A stretch of 64,000 nt of DNA from Acridotheres tristis (GCA_037013685.1 CM072887.1:45311154-45375153), one strand, 5' to 3'. Shown: positions 1 to 13,698, counted from the stretch's first letter. Made by a program: numbers and translations. The notes: generated by a model not told the origin, from the letters alone.

Positions 1-181
1 CCCATATGGGATTTAACTTTCTGCATTGGAGATTCACCCTTCTATTACTTAAGATAAAGAATTCCAAGAAAATAGCAGTAGTTGTCAAGTTGTTGGAACT
101 ACTATAAATGAAAAAATGACCTTGTGAATGTTAGATGAATGATGCCAAAAGTGACATGGGGAAAAAGAAAAAAATGGAGCA

Positions 182-239
182 GGGTAGAGGGGGAAGGGGG
201 TTGGGTTGCAGGATTGGGAGGTGGGGGTGGGAAGGAGGG
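182..239 (+). other. Two adjacent G-quadruplex-type motifs
   Basis: G runs of three or more occur at 182-184, 189-193, 196-200 and 203-205, with loops of 4, 2 and 2 nt. A second set follows at 216-218, 223-227, 229-231 and 237-239, with loops of 4, 1 and 5 nt. Each set satisfies the usual G3+N1-7 rule for an intramolecular quadruplex. The G-rich strand is the FMN2 sense strand, so the motif would also be present in the pre-mRNA. Folding and function are inferred, not shown. Confidence 0.7.
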
Positions 240-3200
240 AGGAACCAAGGGATATGAAGTTTGGAAGTTGTAGGTTTTCTATGTACCCAATAAGAGACCG
301 AAAGTTTTGCATGATAACTATAAATAGATAAATGCCAAGTATTTAATGGATGTAAATCTGGGTTTATTTTGCAAGTAGCTTGATATTGCATCCAAACGTA
401 ATGTTTATAGGCGCAAAAGAAGCTGTTGCAATTTGATCACCTTCTTAGGCTCTTGTGGCTCTTTTGTTGATGAGAGCACTGATGCAGGTGTTTTTTTCTT
501 CTACTTCTGAATTGAGCAGTTCAGCTGTCAGTCATTCCAAAGAACCTGATGAAATGGTCTGCATTGAGACTTTTCCTAGTTTGCTTGTGTTTGCATATGT
601 CATGTCCTTGTATTTTCCTCCAAAGACACCTATTAAAGAAGACTTCAATTCTGTATCCACAAAACAATTCTGTATATACTCTGTATCTATTCATTTTTTT
701 GTTAGTTGATAAAAGCATAAGATGATCAAGCTATATATTATCTGACTTGTTTCTCTTGTATCAGAGTTCTTAGTTTTTTAAGGTTTTGCTAGTATGCTAG
801 TTTTCTAATGGTGTTGGATTTTGACCACTTTCAATTTACTGCCTGTACATTTTTCTTGAGGAAAGTATTGTTTTTAATTAACTCAGGAATAATAATTCAA
901 GGAAGATCATTCAAAGTGACATTGGGCCTACTCATCTACTTATGTGCCTTTTTTTTCCCTTGCAAATACCCTTTTTAGATAATTTTAAATACTTATAAGT
1001 CCTGTGAAATTTGGCTGATTGAATTTTAATGGTACCATTCTGCCTAAAAAATGATGTAGTAATTTTGTGACTCTGATTATATAAAGTTCACTCTTTCTAC
1101 ATTTCTATATATTGATATAGGTTCTTAATAACAGCAGAGTCAATTTTTTGTTTTAAGGTTGGTTGATAGCTTTTCAGTTTCTTTCATTCTTCAACTTACT
1201 ATAATATTCCTGGGGTATAGATGATTTCAGTAGGGGAGCAATATCGGGGGATCAAAGCCTGGATAAAGTACCATGGAAATCAGAACCTCTCAGTATCCTA
1301 TAATCTTGCATGTTAGAGTCTCATGAAGGGTGTAACAGCTGAGAAACCCCCAAATCTGTGCCACACACAGAACTATGTGGTAAGAGTATTGTGGTTAGTT
1401 GCTGCAGAAACAGGAGGTCCTTCACTCAGTGAAGAAGAATAGATCTGCCTTTGTATTTTGCTGTATTGACCATCTGTTTCTGCCATTTGTCAGAGAAGTT
1501 GTGAAGTCTTGCAGAAACTCCTGGAGTTCTAGAGAAAGAGAGCAGATGTGAAAGTGAGGAGGCAAAGATGTGCAGGAGGGAAAAAGGAGTGGCCTCCTGA
1601 AGCAATACTGCTTGGTTTATGGAGAGTCACAGAGAAGTCAATTGAGGTGGAAATCAACAGGAAGGACTTGGATGAGGGGTTTGCTAGTTTGTTTCCCTGA
1701 AGGATGGATCTGAGTAGGGCAGTACAGGTTCAGACATGGTTTTAATTCAGCTACTGCTTCTTTATGAGGACTTAAACTGTAATCTGTTATCAGTCAAGTA
1801 GGATTTGGAAAATGCTTAGTCAGTTTTTTGGGAGACAGCAGTGCTTCCAGGAGATTTCAAGAAGGAGACACTTAATTTTAGATGGAGTCCAGAGACAGAA
1901 AAGCTTAGGAAGCATACTTGGAAAGCCCAGAGAAATGGAGTGTGATTTGAAACCTGCCCTGAGAAAACGAAAGGCTAATACTAAGAATTCAACTGAATAC
2001 CAGTTTTCTGAAAATCATCCATATGTGATTGAACTAATGAGAGTTTTATGACACAAAAGTTGGATCCAAAGGGTCTGGTTTATAACACTTTTTTTTTTTT
2101 TCTTTGTGTAATTCTATTCAGTGGGAAACTTTGAATTTTGGCCTTTTCATTTTAAAAGGAAATCTCTAAGTTTTTGACTTTGAAACGAAATAGCATTTCC
2201 AAGGACTGGGTAACTGTAGGAAGTTGTCTTTTCTCTAACAGCTTATGTAAGTGGTACTATTGGTGGATTTAGATTCATAGCCATAGGGAAATGTAGCTTA
2301 GCTGTGTCTGCCTTGCCCATCGGCTTTGGCTTAGTGGCAGCTGATAGTTCATGTGCTCCTAGATATATGAATTCAACAGCAGCAATCTAACAAAGGAAAA
2401 ACTACAGCAAGTCCCTTTTATAGTCTTCCTGACAATACACTGGGCATTCTGCAGCTTCCTGCTGATGGTGTTTTCTCATACATATCCTCTTCAGGATTAC
2501 ATTTGCTGGCAAAAAGTTTGATCTTGTTGTTAGCTTGGTTACTGTCTTGCCCTGAAGACTTGAGGGTGGTGATAATTTATTGTTTGATCTATTTTTTAGT
2601 ATTTTGCTTTGTTGTTGGTTTGTTTTCACTTTGTTTTATTTTTTAATTGTCTCTGTTCTAAATTGTCTTTTGTGTATATGGAAGAAGATCCACCAGTTCT
2701 CAGTTCAAATATGCCTCTGAATGTGAATGTGATAATGTGCCCTAATCTCACTTTTTTACTAGCAACATATCCTCCTGTCAGGGGATGTAACTTCTACTCT
2801 TGCAAATCAATTGATATTAATAAGAATAGTAAATCTTTGTCTCTCTGCTTGCATTTTTATATTGTCTTTCTAGCTTCAATCTAATATCTAAATTGGTTTT
2901 TCTAATGTGAGTTTGTATACATATATATTTTTAAATTCAATTTATATTGTAGAAATACAGAATTGAAAGGAAACTCTTCCATTCTGCTAAAATTTCCAAA
3001 TTCTGCCATTAGATAGTAAGATATTTTTTCTGTCACAAAGATAGCAGTTTAGATTTCCATGTAGATTGTGACCAAAACAGTGACAATATCAGGAAAGCTT
3101 AGGAGACGCAAAAGTTCCCTAAACCCTTTAATTTGGCTATAAATCCTTCGGAATTTCTTTTTCTCTGTCTGTGTACTTATATATATACACAAATAATTTT

Positions 3201-5182
3201 ACAATTTTAGGGCTTGAAACTGAAGCTGGTTTTATTGGCAGTAGTGGCAATAGGAATGTAAGAAAATAACAAAACTGTGAGATATTGACAGTAAGAACTA
3301 AATTCCTGGGTCTGATGTGATTAAAGTTCTTTCTGTTGGAGCAAAAGCCAATAGATATTCTTCACTTTCATAGCAGTCAAGGCCAAGAAATTTCAATGTC
3401 AGCTTTGAAACAAGAAAAAAAATCACTTTCTAAACCAGTGACATGGGTGAAAATATCCAGCAACTGCAAGACTAATACAAACCCTTCTCCAGTTGTTTGC
3501 ATCAAAGTATACTAGAACTGCAGCATGGCTAAAAATATTTTCATATGAGGAAATTAATCTTTGTCTGTGTTTCATCATCCTATTGCCACCACATATGGAA
3601 TCCTTTGGTTAGATGTTTGTATAGTCATGCTGATTGTAGGGGGCATGTTTAACTAGTAAGCTTGGCTACGTAAGGAAACATCTTTCTCTTTCAGTTCAAA
3701 TTGTCTAGATAATGGAATTAAATGCGCTGTAGTTCTGATTTATTTTGCCAACTATTATGTTCCGTATAGCAATGCTACAGGTTTGCCGAAGAACAGAAGC
3801 TCATATTCTGACTCCTCAGAGCATGGGGACCACACCGAAGGTGAACGTGAAAAAATCCTAGTGAGATGTTGGAGTGCTGCTTATGAACATATATAGGTTT
3901 AGATGAAACATATAGAAATCTATTTCTCTTTGAAGGCAGAGACTTGTAAGATAGATCCTAGGATCTAACTTCTCAATGTCCTTGTCTCAGCCTAATTTGT
4001 TTTAAGCAGCTCCCTGAAGTATGTACACTCTTCTGCATACCTGTGTTGTTGAAAGTACACAGACCTGGCACCATTGTGTTTGCCAGGCGTTCTCTTATCT
4101 CCTGCAAGCATTCAAACAAAAGTGTTCTATTGCTCCCCGAGTAATCCGTGGGTGATCTTAATGTTGAGCAAAAGTCAGGGCAGGAACTTATGTTAAGTTT
4201 CTTAGAGCAGGAGTGGACAGTCTCTGGAAGGAAGGGGGGGTGGAGAGAAGGCAGCCACAACTCAAAATAAATAGTTGAAGGGTTGTGAGTGTGTCCATAT
4301 ATGAAAACATTGTGTAAGTATAAAAGTGCTGAAATGTTAGATAGTATAAACTGAGTTTCATAATATATCCTGGATTTAATAAAACTGTTTGTATATAGGC
4401 TTTGATGTTAGTGCTTTCTTAAAGTAGAGCTCTCAAGCCTATCTAGACTCGGTTTCTATTTGCATGCTAACTTTAGTGTCCAGCTCTACAAGGCAAATTT
4501 GGCACATTTAAGCCTACAGATAGTCTTATTGAGCAACAGGGTTTATTAAATACAATGTAGAATACCATGCCTTGTGTAGAGGACATATTTGATTCTCTGT
4601 TGCAACAATTATTACACTTGGATGGGGAGGGAAGTTTATATATTCCCCAAATAATTAGTAGCAGCTTTCTGCATGTGCCCCCACCCCAAAAGAAAACGAA
4701 AAACATGTTGCTTTCTGAACTGTTAACTGTTACATAGGCATTATCTGTTACATTGCTTTGTGGTAAGGATAAAATAGGAAAACCACATTATTTCTGAAAA
4801 AAAAAAGAATTTTAAAATTACGTTTTGGTTTAGTCGTAAAAGTTAGCTTTGTACTCTCCTTAGAGATACAGTGTGACCTGCTTAGTTTAATCAAGGTCAA
4901 TGCTTTTTTGTTTATAATTTTCTTATACTGCAACTAAAACTGTGTCTCAGACTTGGAAAGGGGAAACATGATGAGTCCTAGACTCAGAGTGCTATCTCTA
5001 GTCTATGCTTTAGGGCAATTAGAAACACAGGAGCTTGAACTATAGTCTGTACAGAATTTCTCTGTGACAGTTAAGGACATAGATTTATAGGACAAAAAAA
5101 TAACCTAGGTTTCTATCTCTGATCCATGTTGCAATTTCTAGATTAATCTCACCTAGGGACTTGCTCAGCTTATTGTATAAGT

Positions 5183-5209
5183 GCACTCACACACTACACA
5201 CACACACAA
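5183..5209. repeat. CA-rich simple repeat
   Basis: An imperfect (CA)n microsatellite within the intron, interrupted by a few T residues. It is a candidate length-polymorphic site with no apparent gene function. Confidence 0.7.
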
Positions 5210-5565
5210 AGCACATTGCAGAAAAAGGGTACAAATTAATGAAGTGCTAAGTAGGAAAAGACTGGTATAGTATGATAAAAATTATTCATTGCCATCACAT
5301 ATATTCCAATGCAATATTCTAAATTTCAAGATATAAAATCTGGATGAGAAATATTTGATTTATATAGCTTTTAAATGAATGGTCACTGTGCTTGCAAAAA
5401 CATGTAAGAGGAAGACTGAAAAGCACTATTTGAAAACTAAATCGTTGTATTAGGTGAGAACAATTTTTCAGTATTTAGCACAAATATTTCCCGTGCTTTG
5501 TGAAGTGTTTCTGTAACAAGTGAGGAGTCAGAATTCCATTTCTAAATGTGTGTACCTCTTAATGA

Positions 5566-5587
5566 TTTTTTTTTTTTTTTTTTTTTT
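5566..5587. repeat. Poly(T) tract, 22 nt
   Basis: An uninterrupted run of 22 T residues on the + strand inside the FMN2 intron. It lies about 620 bp upstream of the next acceptor, so it is not the polypyrimidine tract of that exon. No retroposon body was recognised beside it. Confidence 0.8.
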
Positions 5588-5840
5588 AAATCCAGGTTGG
5601 GTAGATAGAAATCACTCTCTTTGACCTGGTCCACTGGGGCTTTTTAATGCTGAACAAAATACAGTATGTGTGTGGCACCAGAATTGGTTGGGAACAGGAA
5701 AGGCATATTTTGTATCCATACTAAATGTGTCGGCTTAGTGCATAGAAGACTTGACCCTTGTCAGGTGTTTTGAAGTTAACTGGCTGACTTATGGATTAAT
5801 GAGTTTAAGACTGAAGTCAACCAGCGACAGGAATGAGCTT

Positions 5841-5863
5841 TGTTGTGTGAGTGTGTGTGTGTG
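5841..5863. repeat. TG-rich simple repeat
   Basis: A short imperfect (TG)n stretch within the intron, complementary in type to the CA-rich stretch about 640 bp upstream. It looks like a simple microsatellite. Confidence 0.65.
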
Positions 5864-6207
5864 GCTGTGGTGCAGATTTACAAATTTTTATAATGCTTTC
5901 AGCTGGACCATGAAAGTCTGATGTAAAGCTTATCTCTGATCTCTGGCTATGGCCATACTCGTGGGATCATGTTTGTGTGTTTCGGGGGAGGGAGATGAAT
6001 TCTTTAACACTTGACACCTGGCTCTGCCAGGTTTCCAGCTATACTCTTAGAAACGGCACTATTCAAGGCATTAATAAAGTTAAAACCCTTAAGCTGTATG
6101 ACCAGTAGGTCATAAAAACTGTTGCTGAGTATTGTGACTAGTCTTTCTTTCACAGCTGGATTATCATCCTGAACAACTAACTCTTTTTTCTTTTCTCTTT
6201 TTTATAG

Positions 6208-6269
6208 CTGTTGTGAACTTGGACAACTCTGTGGTTGATCTAGAGACGCTGCAAGCCCTGTATGAGAAT
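6208..6269 (+). CDS. FMN2: Formin-2, internal FH2 exon (knob region)
   Basis: A 62-nt internal exon bordered by TTTTATAG and donor GTGAGT. It enters in phase 1 (the first two bases complete a codon begun upstream) and then encodes VVNLDNSVVDLETLQALYEN, ending on a codon boundary. FMN2 uses an FH2 dimer to nucleate and elongate unbranched actin filaments at the barbed end, working with Spire proteins in oocytes and neurons. The NLDNSVVDLETLQALYEN helix pair belongs to the early part of FH2, after the lasso and the region carrying the conserved isoleucine, both of which must be encoded upstream. The sequence joins directly to [13 protein letters not shown] in the next exon, as in known FMN2 proteins. 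This is partial coding sequence only; the start codon is far outside the window. Confidence 0.93.
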
Positions 6270-9144
6270 GTGAGTAATCAGAGGAAGTCTATAAAATGTA
6301 GGAATACTGTGTGTCCATGGGGAAGGTATTTTTACTTGGTATTGTTTATATTCAGAAAGCTTGTAGAACAAGTCCTATTTTGATGTGACTTTATCTTCCC
6401 CAAAAGCAATGAAAATGCAAGTACTTTAAATGCATTTATTGCTATTGTGTGCTTTATGAAATGCATGTATTTCTACATAAGTAACATGATCGGCTTCTAA
6501 ATGACTAAACAGACATTAGTTCTGCTCCTTTTTTTTGCTTCTTGGGTGTGGCAGTCTTTGATCAATAGTATCAAACCTTACCCTCCACACCTTTGACTTC
6601 ACTTTGTAATTTCACTAATATAAAAATACTGTTCAACTAAAAAGAAAAGTTTTGGTAACAGAAATAATTCTTTTTGTGGAACTGGAACATTTTATTATTT
6701 TTGCTTCAGGGATTGCCTCCAAAATAATTTTAAGTCTTTGAATGGAAAATAACTTCTCTAAGGCAATGTAATAAAAATTAGCATAAACTCCCAGGGGCTT
6801 CATAATAGTAGTAATAATCAGAAAGATGTCACCTCTAGGTATGTAAAATCAGGGATTCAGAATATGCTCTGGTATGTTCTAAAACTTGACAAAGCCTGTC
6901 ATAAAAAATTCAAAATTGTGTATCTTAGAAACATGTTTGTGCCTTCGCTGAGGCCAGTGAACATTTCCGCTTTCTGTGAGTGCATTGCCTGGCTGTGTTG
7001 AGGTCTGGCTAGCCATCTCTTGGAAGAGTGAAGAGGCTTTCTCTTTGCCCTTCAAAGAACCTGGAAATACGAGATGTAAAGCTGTGAGCCACAGAATAGC
7101 ATTGAAGGTCAATGTCTGCTATTGTACTGGATCCTTAGCTTCCCTCATATAGTTTTGATAATGTTAATTGATTTTACACCTTTCAGATATTTGGTTTTTA
7201 GACTTTAGCTTTTAGTCACCTGCTTTGGAATGATTTGATGATTTGTGAAGTTCCTCTAAATAATCCACCTTGAGGTGCAAAAAGAGAGATAGTAAGCTCT
7301 AGTCCACTTTCCAGAAAAACAGAAGAGCTAAACAAGACAGAAAAAGACCCAAAAGTCTGACAAGAGCCAGAAAGGAATTTTACTATTAATCTCTGAAGAA
7401 CTAGGTTACCCAACACTGCTTAGGAAGATAGTGGTAGAAAAACCTAACACCATTCCAAATCTCTATGAACACTTTTCTTCCTTGCTCCACAACATTTTTA
7501 TTTTTCATCTGCTTCCGTACACAGTACAGATACATCCCATGCTATACAGTTTTTAGTATGCAAAAAAATTACTTTTATGTGTTACATATGTGTGAATGTG
7601 AGAGATTTTCTTGCGGGAAGTATGAAATAGATACTGCAGTCATAATCAGTTTTTGCATACTTCCCTCTCTTATACCAGATTTTTTTTTAAATTTTGGTTT
7701 GAAAAAATATTCCTCTTATGTTGATAATGTACTAATACTTTTCAAATGTTTACTTAATGTCGTCTCTAATATACTTCAGAATCCAAATATAATGAATTAT
7801 TTGCAAATTTGCAGTTAATTGAAATAACCAAATATCATTATGTTCATTTTGTAATTACCTTCAATTTTTACAGAAAATGTCTAGGAAATGTCCTGATTAA
7901 GGAAAATACCATATGGTAATCTCAGGAAAGACTCAAATTTTATGAATGTCTGATATATTTCTTTTGCTTTGAATAGAAAACAGACCAGACCAGCTTTATT
8001 ATATTTGCTTGCGTACAAGACAGAAAAAAACCCCAAAACCACAACCAAAAACCAAACAGACAACCAAACAAGAAAAGCCCTCAGTTTACTTGGATAGGGT
8101 TTTATAAGGGGACCTGAATTTTAATCCTGGATCTTCTTTTTGATGAAACTGTGTCTTAAAGAAGATTTATTTTTACTTGACTTTTGTTTTCTTATTTTTC
8201 TGCCAGCCTTTTGTCAAAACACTTCAAACCTTGCATTTTCTTCCTTTGCTAGCTTCACTAATTATAACAATATTGTTCAATAACAGTTGTAAGCAATGGG
8301 TGGTACCAGAGAGCCTGGCATGTTTGAGTCCTCCCTTGTTTCTCAATCTCATCATGTGTTGTAAGTGGGAATAACTTCGCAGCATTCGTTTACTTTGTAG
8401 CCATTAACTTAATTTTTAGTTCTTAGGGTTTATTTAGTGGATTGAGATTTTTTTTTTTAATAGGTATTTAAATACCACTGTACTAGTCTTCAGTCTTTCT
8501 ATTTGAGCTGTATGGAACATATGGGAGCATTTGTTTTACAGTCTTCCTTCAGAATGTAGTCATTTTTTTCTGATTGCATGTGTCTGGCATAGTGCTTTCT
8601 CTTCTTAGATGTGAATGAAATTTGGGCAGTCTCCAAACCTAAACACACCCTAATTTCAAAAGCCACAGTCCCAAGGGCTCAATTCCTGTTTACTGAGGAA
8701 TTAAACTCCTGTTAAACCACAAAGTTATTGTATATATCTTAGTGACTTTTTATAAACGAAGAAGCCCACACCCCACCAAAGACCCAAGCCCTCAATAATT
8801 TATTTAATATTATTAAGCTGAATTGCATTAAGTGAGAAGGACTGTGTTACTGCAGCATTGTACCATACAGTCAAATGCTCTTACATGTGGTTGTGTAGCT
8901 TGCTTTGTGAAGAGTTGTTTAAATACGTGTTATAATCAGTTATGTATTAGAATCTAGACAGTTTTAATAGGAGAATTTTTATAGAAAAAACTACATGTGG
9001 AAGTGTTAGTTAAATGTGCTTTTACAATTTCTCTAATAACAATGCTATCAGGTGACAGCTATAATTAGAGAAGGCAGGTAAAATTCACTCAAGTTGCTGT
9101 ATTGTGTTAGGACATATTGGTTGTGATGAGAAATGTAGCAATTG

Positions 9145-9198
9145 GCAAATCAGTGAATGTTTGCAAATCAGTGAATGTTTACAAATCAGTGAAAGTTT
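9145..9198. repeat. Tandem repeat, 18-bp unit x 3
   Basis: Three head-to-tail copies of an 18-bp unit GCAAATCAGTGAATGTTT lie at 9145-9162, 9163-9180 and 9181-9198. The first two are identical. The third differs by G to A at its first base and T to A near its end. It is a local duplication inside the intron with no evident function. Confidence 0.9.
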
Positions 9199-11716
9199 TC
9201 TTGGAAAACAGATTGCTTCTTAGCAGCTGGGGTTGTAGCTTAAGTATCACTGAAACAAGGTATGTCTGCTTCTGCTTGCATCTTTGCTGTATTATGAAAA
9301 TAGTTGGAAAAAATGGATTAAGAATGCTATTGAATAATTTATTATCCTTCATCTATGGGTTTGCCCTTTTTACATTACAAAACAAACATGCATATTTTCA
9401 TAATTAGACTCCCAGTAAACTGACCATTCTTTGTCTTTAAAAGACTTAAGTCAATGCTTTCAAAGACCTAAACATACCATTGCAAGACAGAAAGGCATCC
9501 AGAAGTCTGAAGTGCATGACACTTCTCTGCCACTAAGATTCAAACTTCCTCCTCAATTGTTTCTTGTGATTTTTTTCTTTTTAACTAGCAGTTACAGTTT
9601 GATGCCTTAATACTTTTTTTGCAAAGCCTATAAATTGTACTTGAGTTCTGATGATCCAGCTTCAAAAGAATATGATATTTATTATTAACCAGGGTGTATC
9701 TTTATATATCCTTCTTGTTTCAGCTACTGTTAACAAAATTCCTTAGACTGCTCACTCAATGTTTCTGAAATATAGAACACAAACTTTTAAAGTCAGGTTT
9801 GCAAAAAATTAAAATTCTATACATTTAAACTGATCTAAACCCAGAGCTAAGGTTCTATTGCAAGGAAAGAAAAAGCTAACCAGGAAATTTGAGATTTATG
9901 TTGTAATATGGAAAAAAGGCCCTTATGAACTTTGGTAAAAGCAAATACAGGCTAAATTCGTACTCTGGAAGAAAATGGGAAAAGAATTAAACTGAAGCAG
10001 AATATATTTGCAGTAATTTAATTCAGATTTATGCTGTCTGATTATAGTTAATATCAAATTCTAGTACATGATATTATTTTTTCCAATTTTGATGGTCTCT
10101 CTATATATAGCTAAAATTAAAGGAAAGAAAGAGCAGTAATATTCAAAGAGGTGATAATGCAATCAGATTAATTACTTTTATGAGAAGTATTTATTGAAAG
10201 TGTTCTCTCTTGAAACAAATTTGGAGGGCAATACAAAAGCTATTTTTAAATTATCCATCTATAAATTAGAGAACATATGGGCATTGACAATAAAGCTGGT
10301 AAAAAATCTGAAAAATTATCTTTGATAATACCTGTGCAAAAGACACAGTATTCTTTTTCTGTTAGAATTTAAAATACCCATAGATCACAATTCTGGATAC
10401 CTGAGCCAAAATTAGTGACTTGAAAATCAGGTTTGATTCTGAACTTGGACCATATACTTCAACTTCTTGATTTTGGTGAAGGGTGTAAATCTTTTCTCTC
10501 GAGTTTTTGCTCTGGCCTGCCCATGAGTGGATCGTGCTTAGCCATTGTACCTTTGACAGTTGTTACTTCTTTGCATACACAACCTGAGAATAATGGCTTA
10601 AATAAGGAATGGGGAGTCTGTCTAACCTTTGCCCATGGGATTTGGTGGAGAAAAACATTAAGAGCTTGAACATGCATGTATGTAATAGATTGCTGTGATA
10701 AGCACTTTAATATTTCACTGTGTGTTGTAGGCCAGAAGAGAGAGAACTCTCAGTATTTATTCTGAAATATTTGCAAATAACCATTTAGTTTTATGCTCTG
10801 TGCTAAAATACTTACTTCTCTTTAACTGCTATGAAAAAAATGTCAAGTGATTTTCCATCAGTTTAACGGAAGGGAACATACTTTACAGACTGGTCAAAAA
10901 TTAATTTAAATTATTAGTATGAGATCTTGTTTACTTCTACAAAAAGCTAATTTTTTTTTAAATTTACAAGTGTAAATTGAATACATGAACTTTTTGAAAT
11001 GGAAGTTGAATAAATAAAATAGCTTCTCCCACACAGCCATGTCATTTGCACACCTGGGCCTCAGCGGCTCTGATGATGTGACCACTGGAACAATGCTACC
11101 TCTCTTGGCATCCTTCCAATTTCTAAAATCTGTAGATTTCACCTATTGTTAAGAGAGTTCTTATTGATTTGAGAAGTGGTGGAAACTTTTTTTTCTTTTA
11201 GCTCTCTCTTGAGTAAGAGTGTTCTGGATTAAGTGTGGACATGTCTCATTTACGTCAGCTTTTTTAACACAAAACCAACCCCAAGCCTTCTCCTCAACAG
11301 CACATGCGATATTTAAGGTAATACTTCTGCAGTTAGTTGTATCTTTTCTGGTTCTCATCCTGTCTCTGGACGAATCCTCTAAGATTGGATTAAAAATAGA
11401 TTAAATTTTCTGATCCTAGTATCTTGGAAACATTCTTCTTCTCAGGATATCATTATACAAGAAACAATTGCTACAGTAATTATATTCACTGGTCCTATAT
11501 CTGCGACTTTATGCAGAAAGGTACCTTTGGAGGATGAATCCCCAAGTTTCTTCCCTCACACTGAAGTGAAACTGGGGTAGGGAATTCAGGAAATGAAGTG
11601 TTATGAATGGGCCACTGCCTGTATTCTAGAATTAAAAACTCGTAAATAAGCCTCAGCCTAGCCCTTAACTGAGAAAGGCCTGATGCTGTATAAAGAAGCA
11701 GATGAAGGAAGGCCCA

Positions 11717-12268
11717 AACAGGTCGAGGGAGGTGACCTGCTCAGCCCTAGTGTGACCAGGTTTAGATGCTGTGTGCAGCTGTGGCCTCTCCAGGGCAAGA
11801 GGCAGTGACATGCTGCAGCAAGGCTAGAGCAGAGCAATGATGATGGTTAAAGACTTGGAGGAGTCTTATACCAGGAGGGGCTGAGAGACAGCTGGGGCTG
11901 CTCAGTCCAGAAAAGAGAAAGCTCAGAGGAGTCTTACCAGCATGTACAAATACCTGGCTGGGGAGGGGAAGTAGAGAACACAGATCTAGACTCAGGGATG
12001 CCCAACATAAGAACAAGACATAGTGGGCCTCCTGAATCTGAAACACTGGAAATTCCATTTAAATAGAAACTGTTTGGGGTTTTTTTGTTTTGGTTTGGTT
12101 TTTTTTTTTTTACTGCAAGAGTGTTTCCATCCTTGGGTATATTCAAAACCTGGTTGGGCATGGTACTGAGCAAGCTTCTCTAGCTGCCACTGCTTTGTGT
12201 CAGTGTTCACCTAGACAGTCTCCAGGGGTTCCTTCAAACCTCAGCTGTTCTATTAATCTTTGGTACAG
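11717..12268 (+). mobile_element. CR1 LINE fragment, 3' end, sense orientation
   Basis: CR1 is the dominant avian non-LTR retrotransposon. From about 11717 (CAGGTCGAGGGAGGTGA) the sequence follows the end of CR1 ORF2 and the 3' region. Landmarks are GGGGCTGCTCAGTCCAGAAAAG (in part), CCTGGCTGGG and a C-terminal block with ATTCAAAACCTGG near 12141. It ends with CTCCAGGGGTTCCTTCAAAC and a decayed tail near 12260. A T/G-rich run at 12072-12112 interrupts it, and part of the element before the ATTCAAAACC block seems deleted. Subfamily and exact ends need alignment to consensus sequences. Confidence 0.85.
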
Positions 12269-13698
12269 GTACTATCACCATTATAATTTCTTAATGTCAA
12301 GAACAAAGTTGATTGCTGGACAAAAATTATTTCTGCAATATTTCCAATCTGTTGAAATATTTAATATATAAGATCAGACAGCTTTAGAGTTGACCTTTGA
12401 AGAACATCCACAGAAATGCTGACTAAATTTTAGGTTATGTAACACCCAAGACAGGTGGGTTTTAGTCATTTACAGACTTACTGAAGTAATAAGAAAAAGT
12501 CTGAGGGGCTTTTGTTATGTGACTCTTCAAACTCTTTATCTTTCTATTTCACATCAGTATGTTCTCCCTTTTCACCGGGGAAGACGTTCAACATCAGAAC
12601 TCAGAAAAGGTGTCCAAACCCAACTTTCTGGTTTCAGGTTCCTGATGGAGCAGGCACTCTGATTTGAAACAGCTCTATCCCTCTTCTGCTAACTCTGCAA
12701 AAACATTCAAGAGAGAATGCAGATGCAGTGTATCTTACACTTTGCCATTATCTGAGTGATCAGAATATAATTTTCTGCTGTTGTCTTCAAGTTCTGTGGT
12801 GGAGACAGTTAAAAAAATGAGTTTATTTTTTTCTTAAAAGAATAAAGGTAGATAGACTTTTTTTTAACTCTTGGGCAGATTAATGTGTTAAATCTCTTTT
12901 GATAACTCCTGTGATTGTCAAAATAAGGGTCAGAAGGAGAAATTTTCATTTCACTTTTATTGCTTTCCATGCCATTCCGTTTTCCAGTACTACAGTTTGG
13001 AAAACAAATTTTAGCATAGCTTGGAGCGCAGAAAGAAGCGAGGCTCAGTTTCTATTGTTTGGAATATTGAAGAAGAGACTTCACAGTGTGCCACAGAGTT
13101 CTTCAAGAAACTAGGCAGTTTATGTCTAATTTTTTTTGCTTATTAAGATAAAAAAGATTTTGCATCATTCTTTGGAGTAAAATTATTATGTTTTATATGT
13201 ATGATAGTTCCATTATAAATCAAATATGTTTTTTTCTGAAGTGTTTTTTCAAATCCCAAATAAAATTTAAATTACAGTAAGCAGTACAAAGCTGTTTTCA
13301 TTTACTTAAAAAAAGGTATTTAAATACATATTTAAAGATCAGATCACATTCAAATGTAACCTAAAAAAATTGTGAAAATAAATAAACTCTCCTCTTGAGT
13401 CCTTCAATTCGAAGTCTTCCTAAATGAGCAAGGAAAAGGTACTGGGAATGAAGATTCTCAGTGCATCATTGAATGAGTAAATACTTTGCAGACTGCTATT
13501 AGTCAATATTATTATTTGCAAGAGATTCTATTCTCCATCAAATCTATTTATAATTAAAAATCACTTTGTGGACTCTTATAGTTTTACCATAAGCAGTTGC
13601 TAGAAACAAAAGAAAAATCTATGAATTTGATTTGTTACAAAGACATATTTATCTCTGTTGCTTGGCTAGTCACAACCATTTTTTTTCCTTTATTCCAG

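Larger units (their letters stand above)
1..6207 (+). other. FMN2: FMN2 intron (3' part), upstream of first visible exon
   Basis: No coding exon was recognised here. The stretch is AT-rich and ends in a good polypyrimidine tract and AG acceptor (CTCTTTTTTATAG just before 6208), so it is the 3' part of the intron preceding the first visible FMN2 exon. It holds a G-rich quadruplex-type tract at 182-239, a T tract at 5566-5587, a CA-rich stretch around 5183-5209 and a TG-rich stretch around 5841-5863. The short open frames (for example 1812-2051 and 2609-2884) lack recognisable domains. The preceding FMN2 exon, which should encode the start of the FH2 domain, was looked for and not found. Confidence 0.8.
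6270..13698 (+). other. FMN2: FMN2 intron, 7.4 kb
   Basis: The intron begins with GTGAGT and ends with TTTATTCCAG. It contains an A/C-rich low-complexity stretch near 8020-8075, an 18-bp tandem triplicate at 9145-9198 and a CR1 LINE fragment at 11717-12268. The remaining sequence is AT-rich without recognised genes; open frames such as 7465-7818 and 9117-9407 show no family features and are taken as chance. Confidence 0.85.

Noticed and set aside
7465..7818. A 117-codon open frame in the 7.4 kb intron
   Set aside because: AT-rich composition, low-complexity Phe/Ile/Leu/Ser content and no family signature; explained by chance in T-rich sequence.
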